DNA of 64,000 nucleotides, taken from contig NZ_JAGGLB010000022.1 in the NCBI RefSeq assembly GCF_017874215.1, forward strand, positions 124,001-188,000. The letters run 5' to 3'. This DNA is from Paenibacillus eucommiae. Lineage in GTDB: Bacteria; Bacillota; Bacilli; Paenibacillales; NBRC-103111. Positions within the stretch are counted from its first letter, which is position 1. Each line of letters opens with the position of its first letter. Below, piece after piece: positions 32,392-40,664 of this stretch. The position numbers and the translations under genes were made by a program. Below the pieces are notes generated by a model. The model made no database searches, had not been told where the DNA came from, and saw only the letters and a program-made list of their open reading frames with translations.

Positions 32392-33486
32392 TTAATGAAC
32401 TGGAAACAAGCCTATCTTCACACATACCGGTTTGGAAGTCTGCACTTGCTGACCAGTATACTGCAGCTTCCCGCTTTGCGTATCCACACGGAACGTTGCG
32501 ATATTGTTCGTATCCCGATTAGCGGCAAGCAGGAACTGCCCATCTGGAGTCAGGGAAAAATGCCTTGGATGCTCCCCTTGGGTGGAAACATGCTCAACAT
32601 AAGCAAGGTTGCCTGTATCCGGATCAATAGCAAACACCACAAGGCTGTCATGGCCCCGGTTAGAACCATACAGGAACCTGCCATCGGATGATAGTTGGAT
32701 CTCGGCACAGGCATTTTCGCCGTTATAATCCTCTGGCAGCGTGGAAACCGTTGCTTGTGTTGTCAGTTCTCCTGTTCCCCTATCGTAATGAAAGAGGGTA
32801 ATGGTCGAATTGAGCTCATTAATAACATAGAGGTGCTCCTCGTTTGGATGGAAGGCAAGGTGCCTCGGTCCGGCTCCCGGCTGAAGCACTGCATCGCTCT
32901 GGGAAACCAGCTTTCTTTGCGCCCCATCCACTTTATATGTACGAATACGATCAATGCCAAGGTCGGCAGCAAGCACGAAACGGTTATCCGGGCTGAACAC
33001 CGCAAAATGTACATGCGGCTTATTCTGATTGTCCGGATCCACGCTATGTCCCTCATGCTGCTTGGCATCCAGCAGTTCCCCTACTTGTCCATCCCCCGCA
33101 AGCGACAGCAGACCCAGCTTCCCCCCGGAATAACTGGAAACAACCAGGAATTGATTATCCTTATCCCGCTGTATATGGCAGGTCGTGGCGTCAACGGTGG
33201 CTGATCTGTTCAGCTCTTGCAAAGTACCTTTAGTTGGATCTATGGAAAAGGCCACAGCAGCTCCCATTCTTTGCCCGTCCGTCAGTCTCTCAGCAATTGC
33301 ATACAGACGCTGATTGGTGACATCCAGATTTAAAAAAGTCGGATTTTGCAGTCCTGAAACTTGATTCAGAAGCGTCAATGCTCCAGAATCAGCATCAAGG
33401 GAATACACATACACGCCACTGGCTGAGGCCTCCGCATAAGAGCCTACAAAAACTAACTGTCTCATTTGATCTGTGTTTATTGTCAT
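32392..33486 (-). CDS. Lactonase family beta-propeller protein (6-phosphogluconolactonase-like)
   Basis: A 364-residue seven-bladed propeller of the YbhE/Pgl type. Repeated blocks such as HVHFAVFSPDNRFVLAADLG, GPRHLAFHPNEEHLYVINEL, and HPRHFSLTPDGQFLLAANRD carry the conserved histidines. Such enzymes open sugar lactones in the cytoplasm. With SDRs and enolase-type dehydratases nearby, it fits a non-phosphorylative sugar oxidation route: sugar to lactone to sugar acid to dehydrated oxoacid. ATG follows GAGG by 4 nt. Confidence 0.9.
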   Translation of the reverse strand: MTINTDQMRQLVFVGSYAEASASGVYVYSLDADSGALTLLNQVSGLQNPTFLNLDVTNQRLYAIAERLTDGQRMGAAVAFSIDPTKGTLQELNRSATVDATTCHIQRDKDNQFLVVSSYSGGKLGLLSLAGDGQVGELLDAKQHEGHSVDPDNQNKPHVHFAVFSPDNRFVLAADLGIDRIRTYKVDGAQRKLVSQSDAVLQPGAGPRHLAFHPNEEHLYVINELNSTITLFHYDRGTGELTTQATVSTLPEDYNGENACAEIQLSSDGRFLYGSNRGHDSLVVFAIDPDTGNLAYVEHVSTQGEHPRHFSLTPDGQFLLAANRDTNNIATFRVDTQSGKLQYTGQQVQTSKPVCVKIGLFPVH

Positions 33487-33632
33487 TTTTCCTCACCCGT
33501 TCATTGCGAATTAGATATATTTGAATATGCATTCTCTTTTAATGTACTCTTTTTCCTTTTAGTGTGCAAATATGAAACTGACAGATCTGATGTGGCTTAA
33601 CAGTTGTAAGGAACGTTACGCCTTTGTTAACA

Positions 33633-33668
33633 AGAAAAATCCGCAAGCTACGCCAGCAGATTTTCTCT
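33633..33668 (-). terminator. Terminator of the glycosidase-like unit
   Basis: On the minus strand AGAAAATCTGC and GCGGATTTTTCT form a stem ending in a T-rich tail. It follows the small ORF at 33673-33783. Confidence 0.7.
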
Positions 33669-33672
33669 AACC

Positions 33673-33783
33673 TCACTTATTTTTCCATGCGTCATAACCG
33701 ATTTGGTACATGCTTAAATACTCATCAAGATTCATTTTCATGACTTGTTCCACATATTTGAAATTTTTTAAGATTAGGCGCAT
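33673..33783 (-). CDS. Small 36-residue ORF downstream of the glycosidase-like gene
   Basis: An ATG at 33783 lies 6 nt after a good GAGGTGA site and only 18 bp beyond the stop of the large upstream gene. The 36-codon frame ends with TGA at 33673, right before a terminator. The product begins MRLILKNFKYVEQVMKMNLD and is basic and aromatic-rich, with no membrane segment. I do not recognise it. Its position, spacing and ribosome binding site make translation plausible, either as a small protein or as a remnant of a larger gene. Confidence 0.5.
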   Translation of the reverse strand: MRLILKNFKYVEQVMKMNLDEYLSMYQIGYDAWKNK

Positions 33784-33801
33784 ATTATTTCACCTCACCT
33801 G

Positions 33802-35949
33802 TCATGATGCTGCTGCAGCGATAATCGCCTCGAAGGTCACTTCTCCGCGTGGTGCCTTCCAGTTCAGCTTACCGCCCGATATAAGACTTGGCTCTACGGA
33901 ACCACTTACGGAATTTATGGAAATGACTTCGTAGTTCAGGGGCAGACGGATATGTAAAATGGCCTCTTCCATCTTACAGTCTTCAGGAAAGTTGATTTTA
34001 CCCACCAATTTTGAAAGCTCCATATCGTACTCAATTTCATAAGACACACGGCCAAAATGGGTTGGGGCTCCGGTAATCCCAACTTTTTTCCCACTTATCA
34101 GCCAGCTTCTTTCAAGTCCTCTTGCCAAATGCAGAGTAGTGCCTTCCTCCATTAAATAGCTATCGCGCAGCAATCTGACGACTGCTGCCGGTGTCCACAA
34201 ATGCTGCCGATCCCCTGTACAATTCGTCGTACCGGCTTCCTGCCCGCGCTCTTCGCACCAAGTGATCAACGGAGTTCCATGATTAAGCGTACTGTACAAA
34301 TAGTCAATTGACGCATCTCCATTTCCTTCAGCCAGATGAAACTGTGCCACATTGTCTAATGTTGCTGCAACCCACATGCCTTCCTTTAACCACCCTGTAT
34401 TCAATGGCATCCCGCCTGGACTCATTCTTGATTCTATATAGCGGATTGTGCCTCTCATAAGCTCATCCTCTGCAGACAGCACTCCACAGGGATATACTGC
34501 ATTAAGGGCTCCCCATCGGCTGCCGCACGTTTTGTTAGCCACGCCGGATATCCAGCGGTAATCCTCTTCTTGAATGGCTCCCAATTGCAAGGACGCCACT
34601 AAGTCCTCCCTTGCTGTTTCATAGATACGGCGAAATTCCTTCTCATCAGCATCTTTACCTAAAATTTGTGCGGCCTCCATCGTTAAACGGTCTGCGAACA
34701 AGCTCCAGAAATTGTGCGGATAAAACACACCATAGTAGTCCTCGTCATTCATCAACCCACAGTCGCCCATACCCCTAGGCATTAATCCATACGTTGAAGT
34801 ACGTTTGCCACCTGCATCAATACGTGTACTGGCACGCATCTTCTCCTGCCAGCGCGTGCTTGCCGTCAATCGTGGGTATATTTCCTGCAAAAATTCAATA
34901 TTCCCAGTTAAGCGGTAGTGCTCCATGACTGTCCAAGCTTTGAATCCACTGCCGGCCCACATTAAATGTGTCCAACCCTTCGGGTCTGTCCAATCCCCGT
35001 TATCCTCTTGCTGCTCCACAGCCATGCGGAATGCTGCTTCCGCTTCTTGATGCATACCAAATTGATCCAATGCAATACAGCCCAAAAGAGGCTCAATTGA
35101 ATTAGGCGCTCTGTACCCTTCGGTTCCCGGTGTTGGGGCAATATATCCTTGGGCCACCGGCTCCCGCATAATGAATATGTCAGCCAGACAAGCCAGAAAG
35201 CATTGCTCCACCGCTTCATCTGGTATATGAATACGTGCGGCCTTTGCTAACAGTGTCCGCCAATGCTGCTTTGCTTGTTCAAAATCATGTTCCCAATCCT
35301 TAATACGCAGCTTCTCTGAATCGGCTGCATAAGCCTGATAAGGTCTAATAATCCATGCTGTGCGGCTTTCGCCAGGCTTAACATCCCAAGACATCGTGAA
35401 GCTGGTTGGATTGGATGTATAGGCTTCAGCTCCAATCCCTACAACCAGAATACGGTCTGCCCGGTCCAGCCAACCGGCTAGCAACACATCTGCTTCGTCA
35501 TTTGGATTTACCCAATTCGGATTATAAGCTGAGGACCACGGAGTATCCCCGCAAAGTAATTGAAATTGACGCTCTTGATCATCCGCATTCGTGATATCGA
35601 TTCGTACAATCGCTGCCTCTTCGCCTCCGACGATTTCCAGCTTCATTGAAACAGATGATGATGAATTAAAATATGTATTTACCAAAACTGGCAAATGCCC
35701 TTCTGACCGCGTCCATCTGCTGTCAGCAAACGGAATCCCGTCTACGGTAGGACGGAACCAAACATGCTTCGAGGTAGTAGGAAGCATCAGTGCCCCTAGA
35801 GGCATTCGTGTTAAGTCGTCATAAGTCCATGACATTTTACAGCCGCCCTTTTCCAAATCAAGCAGCGTCTTGCTGCTGCTGTCAGGCATTGCTACTGTAA
35901 TTCGATGTGGTGTACCAAAAGAATAAGAAAAATCAACTACATTATTCAC
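33802..35949 (-). CDS. Large glycosidase-like protein with (alpha/alpha)6-type catalytic region
   Basis: The 715-residue protein has an N-terminal beta-sandwich (to about 220), a helical barrel region (about 230-610, with EGYRAPNSIEPLLGCIALDQ, EDNGDWTDPKGWTHLMWAGSG and HNFWSLFADRLTMEA) and a C-terminal beta domain. The pattern resembles clan GH-L/GH-M type glycosidases such as alpha-rhamnosidase-like families, but I cannot name the family. No signal peptide is seen, so it acts on imported oligosaccharides. The GTG start at 35949 has GGAGG 8 nt upstream. It has its own promoter with the 17-bp motif. Confidence 0.65.
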   Translation of the reverse strand: MNNVVDFSYSFGTPHRITVAMPDSSSKTLLDLEKGGCKMSWTYDDLTRMPLGALMLPTTSKHVWFRPTVDGIPFADSRWTRSEGHLPVLVNTYFNSSSSVSMKLEIVGGEEAAIVRIDITNADDQERQFQLLCGDTPWSSAYNPNWVNPNDEADVLLAGWLDRADRILVVGIGAEAYTSNPTSFTMSWDVKPGESRTAWIIRPYQAYAADSEKLRIKDWEHDFEQAKQHWRTLLAKAARIHIPDEAVEQCFLACLADIFIMREPVAQGYIAPTPGTEGYRAPNSIEPLLGCIALDQFGMHQEAEAAFRMAVEQQEDNGDWTDPKGWTHLMWAGSGFKAWTVMEHYRLTGNIEFLQEIYPRLTASTRWQEKMRASTRIDAGGKRTSTYGLMPRGMGDCGLMNDEDYYGVFYPHNFWSLFADRLTMEAAQILGKDADEKEFRRIYETAREDLVASLQLGAIQEEDYRWISGVANKTCGSRWGALNAVYPCGVLSAEDELMRGTIRYIESRMSPGGMPLNTGWLKEGMWVAATLDNVAQFHLAEGNGDASIDYLYSTLNHGTPLITWCEERGQEAGTTNCTGDRQHLWTPAAVVRLLRDSYLMEEGTTLHLARGLERSWLISGKKVGITGAPTHFGRVSYEIEYDMELSKLVGKINFPEDCKMEEAILHIRLPLNYEVISINSVSGSVEPSLISGGKLNWKAPRGEVTFEAIIAAAAS

Positions 35950-36252
35950 AACTATTTCCTCCTCAAGATATATTACTTATTTATGCCTCTGAAAGATAAT
36001 TATCTATTTGATTACGCTTTCATTCGTGCAACTAAACGTATTGACACTAAACCAACTGTCCCCTTAAATAGCACCTCTCGCTGCAAATATTACTTCCTCT
36101 ATCTCAATTCGTATAGTAACATGGCGAATAATAATTGTCAACGGTTTACTTATTATGTCTAATTGTTATTGATTATCTGTATAAATTTTCTTTTTTTATA
36201 TTAATTTCAATAAATGAACACACTTTTTTTAATATTATGCCTCAATAGACAT
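35950..36252. promoter_or_regulatory. Regulatory gap upstream of the glycosidase-like gene
   Basis: On the minus strand a promoter TTGACA-17 bp-TACTAT overlaps the motif AATTGTCAACGGTTTAC (36133-36149 on the plus strand). The rest is AT-rich without ORF or strong fold. The motif is identical to the one before the SDR-E1-E2 unit. Confidence 0.6.
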
Positions 36253-36298
36253 AAAAAACGACCACAACTGCGCATATATGCACAACCATAGTCGCTTT
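36253..36298 (-). terminator. Terminator after the GntR/FCD regulator gene
   Basis: A long imperfect stem around the palindrome GCATATATGC, closed by GCGAC and GTCGT, and followed on the minus strand by a T run. It lies 56 bp beyond the regulator's stop codon. Confidence 0.65.
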
Positions 36299-36353
36299 TC
36301 TTATAAAATATCTTCACTCAAATGGATCCAATACTCATTCCATACTGAGCTGC

Positions 36354-37043
36354 CTATCGCTCTTTCAAAATCTCACTCATCTTCTCGATCATAACAGCCT
36401 TACCTGTATCCAAATGTTCTTTTAGAAATAAAATGGCCTCATTGAAATTGCCTGTAATTAAGGCTGTTGTAATTTTCTCGTGGTGGTCGATCACATACCC
36501 TTTGTTAAAACCCTCTTGATCGTCTTCGCGGATTTGCGTGTTCGTGATCATCAGGATCGTTTCCAGCAGTGGACGAAGAGAAAGCCAGCATTGCAGCAAA
36601 TATTTGTTGCCCGAAAGACGCATTAGCTCAAAATGATAGCTTACATCCAGATTCGTAAAATTTGCAACGTTATGCTTCTCTTTCCTTAATCCCTCATTGA
36701 TTTGTTTAATATATTGAAAATCTGTAAGATTATCTTTAAAAATGAGCTCGATCGCCTTCAATTCAATAAAGGATCTCATCTCATACAGCTTCTCTGCATC
36801 CACTAGAGTGAAGCCACTCGACACAGTTCTTCCGTTCTGCAAAAAGGTAACTAAACCTTCCGCTTCCAGTATAGCCAAGGCATTGCGCACCGGTCCGCGA
36901 CTAACATTCATTTCTTCGGCAATCGCATTTTCGACGATTTTCTCGCCTGCCGGCAGCTTTCCTGTAATAATATTCGTACGTAAATCGTTGACGACCTGAG
37001 AACTAAAGAAACTTCTGAACAGTTGACCTTTGGGAGCTTTCAT
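36354..37043 (-). CDS. GntR-family regulator, FCD subfamily (1)
   Basis: A 229-residue regulator. The winged helix-turn-helix (about 15-80; AIAEEMNVSRGPVRNALAIL) is followed by an all-helical FCD effector domain, in which Asp/His residues (NLDVSYHFELMRLSGN, IDHHEKI) can bind a metal and an organic acid. FCD proteins usually repress sugar-acid or hydroxyacid catabolic genes and bind GT-N-AC type sites. The three AATTGTCAACSGTTTAC motifs near it are candidate targets, and a similar TTAGTCAACAGTT site lies 80 bp upstream of its own start. Confidence 0.9.
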   Translation of the reverse strand: MKAPKGQLFRSFFSSQVVNDLRTNIITGKLPAGEKIVENAIAEEMNVSRGPVRNALAILEAEGLVTFLQNGRTVSSGFTLVDAEKLYEMRSFIELKAIELIFKDNLTDFQYIKQINEGLRKEKHNVANFTNLDVSYHFELMRLSGNKYLLQCWLSLRPLLETILMITNTQIREDDQEGFNKGYVIDHHEKITTALITGNFNEAILFLKEHLDTGKAVMIEKMSEILKER

Positions 37044-37152
37044 TAGGTATTAACCTCTTATTTGGATAGGATATGTGTTTATGCTTAGAACCTTTTTGTA
37101 TATTATAATTCATTCCATGAAAATTAGTCAACAGTTCACATAGACACATCAA
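37044..37152. promoter_or_regulatory. Upstream region of GntR/FCD regulator 1 with possible operator
   Basis: ATTAGTCAACAGT (about 37115-37127) resembles the ATTGTCAAC half of the 17-bp motif and could serve autoregulation. I do not see an unambiguous promoter. Confidence 0.35.
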
Positions 37153-37830
37153 AAACGCCTTGCGGTGTCCTTTGATGTGTGTGTTCGTAATGTGGTGGTT
37201 CGGGGAGGGAATGGCGCTATAATAGTACGAACACCAAGCTCAAACCGACAGCCAGCAAGGATTTTTCTCTTGACTGGAGGAGATTTCCCTGGCAGGAGCA
37301 TGCGCTGGGGATGAAGAGTACACGCTCCAATGTTGTCAGGTTAAGCCTGCCACATGTGTGCGGTTTCCCACCTACATTCTGCCGCTTCGGCCACGCACAG
37401 CCCAACGTGCGTGGTTTTCCGACCACATTCTGCTGCTTCGGCCGCGCACAGCCCAATGTGTGCCATTTTCCGACCACATTCTGCCGCTTCGGCCGCACAC
37501 AGCCCAATGTGTGTGGTTTCCGCCTACATTCTGCTGCTTCGGCCGCACAAACCTATTGTCTGCGGACTTTCGCCTACATGCTGTTGCTTTGGATTGGACC
37601 TGACGCCTGACGACATTGAGCGCGCACCGCCCCGGCTGCTACTTAGCGATGTTTTTCATCGTTAAAGTAGCAGATCGTCTCCACAACCTTTCTTTAATAA
37701 TGAAAAACATCGTTAAAATCCCTGTTAACCCCCCTGAGAGGCTATTCGTCCTCTTTTAACGATGAAAATCATCATTAACGTGACGGATAGAGCAGAAACA
37801 CCTACTTTAACGATGAAAAACATCGTTAAG
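37153..37830 (+). repeat. Composite hairpin-rich repeat, copy C, with an internal tandem array
   Basis: The head AACGCCTTGCGGTGTCCTTT is followed almost at once by the centre (ACGAACACCAAGCTCAAACC), so the long stem is deleted. A 51-bp tandem array (37350-37590) interrupts the part before the hairpins. The four hairpins are at 37642-37666 (T loop), 37693-37717, 37755-37779 and 37806-37830 (A loops), with spacing 51, 62 and 51 bp, and the first stem is extended by GCTAC/GTAGC. It lies between two leftward genes. Confidence 0.85.
37350..37590 (+). repeat. 51-bp tandem repeat, about five units
   Basis: The marker CTACATTCTGCYGCTTCGGCC recurs with the ACAT at 37374, 37425, 37476, 37526 and 37576, giving periods of 51, 51, 50 and 50 bp. 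All three forward frames stay open, a by-product of the repeat, and no ribosome binding site precedes them. Units differ at several positions, so the array is not recent. Confidence 0.85.
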
Positions 37831-37930
37831 TGATGCACACAATGCGCACACTCCACTCCATTCGGGAGACGTGCTGCTGTATCCACGCCAGGCTTCCACC
37901 AAAAACTTATACTTTTCAAGTAAGTTCATA

Positions 37931-37982
37931 AAAAAACAAGCCAAGATGGAGATACTGCACAGCTCCACTCAGCTTGTTTTTT
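37931..37982. terminator. Terminator with AAAAAACAAGC / GCTTGTTTTTT arms
   Basis: Arms at 37931-37941 and 37972-37982 enclose an internal imperfect stem. U runs occur on both strands. It follows the stop of the small leftward gene at 38051. Confidence 0.7.
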
Positions 37983-38050
37983 TATTCTATCCGCTATGCT
38001 AGAGGCATGTCCGGAAGAACTGATTATTTTTTATTTTATCTTATATATCG

Positions 38051-38284
38051 TCATTCGCTTTGTGCAGGATCGGCTACGAGACCCTCTTCGTTTAATTGTG
38101 TCTCGGTTTTCATGCCTTCCATATCTTTGCCAAGGCGTTTGATCTCATCCAAATTCGGCGCCATTGAACCATTCATCACTTTGTCAATCGGTTTATCGGA
38201 GCCTTTTTGCTCATCGAACTTTTCATGCTCTTTTACGGTTTTCAAATCCTCGTTCTTGTAATCCTTGCTTTGCTCGTTGGACAT
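38051..38284 (-). CDS. Small, highly charged hydrophilic protein
   Basis: A 77-residue protein rich in Lys, Glu, Asp and Gln, without hydrophobic segments or known motif, opening MSNEQSKDYKNEDLKTV. ATG follows AAGGAGG by 8 nt, and a terminator lies 70 bp downstream, so it is a genuine single-gene unit. Composition suggests a disordered cytoplasmic or spore-related protein, but I do not recognise a family. Confidence 0.7.
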   Translation of the reverse strand: MSNEQSKDYKNEDLKTVKEHEKFDEQKGSDKPIDKVMNGSMAPNLDEIKRLGKDMEGMKTETQLNEEGLVADPAQSE

Positions 38285-38477
38285 CTGGTCCGCCTCCTTA
38301 TTTCAATTATTCCTATTATTTCTAATAAAGAAATTTCTATTATGAGATAAGAAGTAATTACCCTGACAAGGGTCCATTGAAACAAGAGCTGAAACAAGAT
38401 TTGAAACAAAAGTTTAAACCAGAGCTTGTCCAAGAAAACGAAGCATATTCAACCCGGGCTAAGCTCCGATTAAGGAA

Positions 38478-39236
38478 TTAAGAAAGCTTGATAATTTGAC
38501 CGCCATCTATAACCATACAGTGACCGGTCATATAGCTTGACTCATCGCTTGCCATAAATAACGCTGCCGCCGCGATATCCTCTGGCTGTCCAACACGTTT
38601 CATCGGAATCGTCTTCAAATAGTTCTCAATTGCTGGTGCATTATCAATCAGGGGTTTAGTCAGGCGTGTTTCAATAAACCCTGGACACAAGGCGTTGACA
38701 CGAATGCCGTGCTCGGCCAATTCTAGCGCCATTGACATGGCGAGCATGTTGATCCCGCCTTTGGTAGCATTGTAATGTGCCTGATCCGATTCCGCGGCCA
38801 AGCCGTTGACGCTCGACATTTGGATAATAGAGCCGCCACTGCCCTGCTTGACCATCTCCTTGGACACCCGCTGGGAAACCAGGAAGGTTCCCTTCAGGTT
38901 AATGTCCATGTGCCAGTCCCAATCTTCTTCGGTAATTTCCAGGAAGGAAGCCGTCTTGTTGACACCCGCGTTGTTAACCAGAATATCAATCTTTCCCCAC
39001 TGCGAAAGAACATCATCCACCATGCGTTCAGCCTGCTCTTTATATTGAACGTCACCTTCGATGATAAGCACTTCGCCGCCTTGCCCCGTAATATAAGCCG
39101 CAGTCTCCTCCAGAGCTTCACGGCCGCGTCCTGAGATAGCAACCTTGGCCCCTTCCGCCGCGAAACGAGCCGCTATCGCCCGTCCAATACCTTGCGAGCC
39201 TCCAGTAACAAGTGCTACTTTATCCTTTAATCTCAT
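38478..39236 (-). CDS. Short-chain dehydrogenase/reductase (glucose/3-oxoacyl reductase-like)
   Basis: A 252-residue classical SDR with TGGSQGIGRAIA, NNAGVNK, QMSSVNG, YNATKGG and the closing IDGGQIIKLS. The residue after beta 2 is Ser-Gly-Arg (AISGRGRE), favouring NADP. ATG follows GGAGG by 8 nt. It is 40 bp downstream of the M20 peptidase gene on the same strand, which suggests a joint unit with that gene and the PLP enzyme. Confidence 0.9.
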   Translation of the reverse strand: MRLKDKVALVTGGSQGIGRAIAARFAAEGAKVAISGRGREALEETAAYITGQGGEVLIIEGDVQYKEQAERMVDDVLSQWGKIDILVNNAGVNKTASFLEITEEDWDWHMDINLKGTFLVSQRVSKEMVKQGSGGSIIQMSSVNGLAAESDQAHYNATKGGINMLAMSMALELAEHGIRVNALCPGFIETRLTKPLIDNAPAIENYLKTIPMKRVGQPEDIAAAALFMASDESSYMTGHCMVIDGGQIIKLS

Positions 39237-39278
39237 TTATTATTCCTCCCCTGGGATTTTTTAATCTACACCATCGAC

Positions 39279-40607
39279 TTATTCTGCTTTGTCCGTAACA
39301 CCGCACCAATTCACAATAATTTCGGCATACCATTGAATCAACTGCTCATAAGAGGTCAAATCCAGGTATTCATCAGCCGCATGCGCATTTCCACCGCTCG
39401 GTCCAAGAACCAAAGCCGGTGTGCTGCTGTATAAGTTAAACATAAAGCCGTCACAGGCAAAAGGGGATCCCTTTGGAGGCTCCGGGAATGAACCCAGTGC
39501 CTTCTCACCAGACTCGGAAACCAGTTGCAAGAATTCCTTACCCGTGGCATCAAGCTTCATTTCACTGGCAGATAAATAACGGATTAATGGCCGGATCTGC
39601 GGCCTACATATTTGTAAAGTCGGATAATCCTTGACCTGAGCATCATAAAACTTCCACAGATCTTCAATAATGCCTTCCCCTGTCATGCCCGGGTACCCTT
39701 CAATCCAGAAATTCAATTCACCATTGGCCGGCAGCTTTTCCTGCAGCTCACGGTTCACATCTCCTGAGAAAATAGTGAGCAGCGCAACTTCCGCCTTGCG
39801 GCCGTTCTGCCACCAGGATGGCACTTCGAGATGCTCATTGCGATAAGCGTTATAAGCCTTCAGCAGGTTGGCAAACTCAACTGTTGCTTCCAGCGCGCTG
39901 ACCAGCACTTCGCCGGCGAAGCCAATGCCGCTTTTACCCTGGAAGGTCGCTTTCCAGATGCCTCCGCCTAGATGAGCCGGGTAAAGGTCCATATTCGTTG
40001 GCTCCGGAATAATCGCCATATCCGCATTCGGCCCACGAAGCCGGCCGGCAAGCGTACCGTTCGCTCCGCCATGCTCCTCATCCACTACGCTTTCAATAAA
40101 TACATCACCGGCTACCGGAATCTCAAGATCCTTCAAGCATTTGACTGCCATTAAAGCAGCAGCCATGCCGCCTTTCATATCGTAAGAGCCGCGCCCATAC
40201 AATTTGCCATCAGCGACTTCTCCGGAAAACGCCGGGTACGTCCATGGTTCATTCCCTTGATAGACCGTATCGGCATGGCCTGAAAACATCAGCGACCTGC
40301 CCGTGCCAGCTCCAAAAAAACGCCCTACCACGTTGGGTCTGTTGTCATAACGACGTGAACTCATATAAGCAGGGTGCTCTGACAAACCTGGCACCTCGGA
40401 TAGCTCATACGTATCCACTTCACCTTGTTGTCCAACCATCCACTCAGCAAAAAAACGCTGATATTCAGCCTCATTGCCAACAGGAGGATGGTTAACGCTC
40501 TCGATTTGAACAAGCTTGGAAGCCAGCGCTACCGCTTCTTCTTTATTATTTTCGACCCACTCTTTGATCCTTAAGGAAAGCTGCTCGCGACTCATTTCCA
40601 ATTTCAT
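39279..40607 (-). CDS. M20-family metallopeptidase / deacylase (ArgE/DapE-like)
   Basis: A 442-residue enzyme with a two-zinc catalytic domain interrupted by a dimerisation lid. Motifs are MFSGHADTV (His and Asp ligands), GRGSYDMKGG (bridging Asp), ESVVDEEHGG (catalytic Glu pair) and IPEPT. Relatives hydrolyse N-acyl amino acids, succinyl-diaminopimelate or small peptides. The start is ambiguous: GGGAGG touches the ATG at 40607, so TTG 40601 or ATG 40595 are better spaced. It sits between a D-threonine-aldolase-type enzyme and an SDR, so it may free an amino acid that those enzymes process. Confidence 0.88.
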   Translation of the reverse strand: MKLEMSREQLSLRIKEWVENNKEEAVALASKLVQIESVNHPPVGNEAEYQRFFAEWMVGQQGEVDTYELSEVPGLSEHPAYMSSRRYDNRPNVVGRFFGAGTGRSLMFSGHADTVYQGNEPWTYPAFSGEVADGKLYGRGSYDMKGGMAAALMAVKCLKDLEIPVAGDVFIESVVDEEHGGANGTLAGRLRGPNADMAIIPEPTNMDLYPAHLGGGIWKATFQGKSGIGFAGEVLVSALEATVEFANLLKAYNAYRNEHLEVPSWWQNGRKAEVALLTIFSGDVNRELQEKLPANGELNFWIEGYPGMTGEGIIEDLWKFYDAQVKDYPTLQICRPQIRPLIRYLSASEMKLDATGKEFLQLVSESGEKALGSFPEPPKGSPFACDGFMFNLYSSTPALVLGPSGGNAHAADEYLDLTSYEQLIQWYAEIIVNWCGVTDKAE

Positions 40608-40664
40608 CCTCCCATTAATAAACCGTCAATAAACCGTAGTGCTATGAACGAACTTTAATGAATT

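Noticed and set aside
37311..37665. Three overlapping forward frames rich in CGF/AQPNV-type repeats
   Set aside because: All three frames are open because of the 51-bp tandem repeat. None has a ribosome binding site, and the units are non-coding in character.
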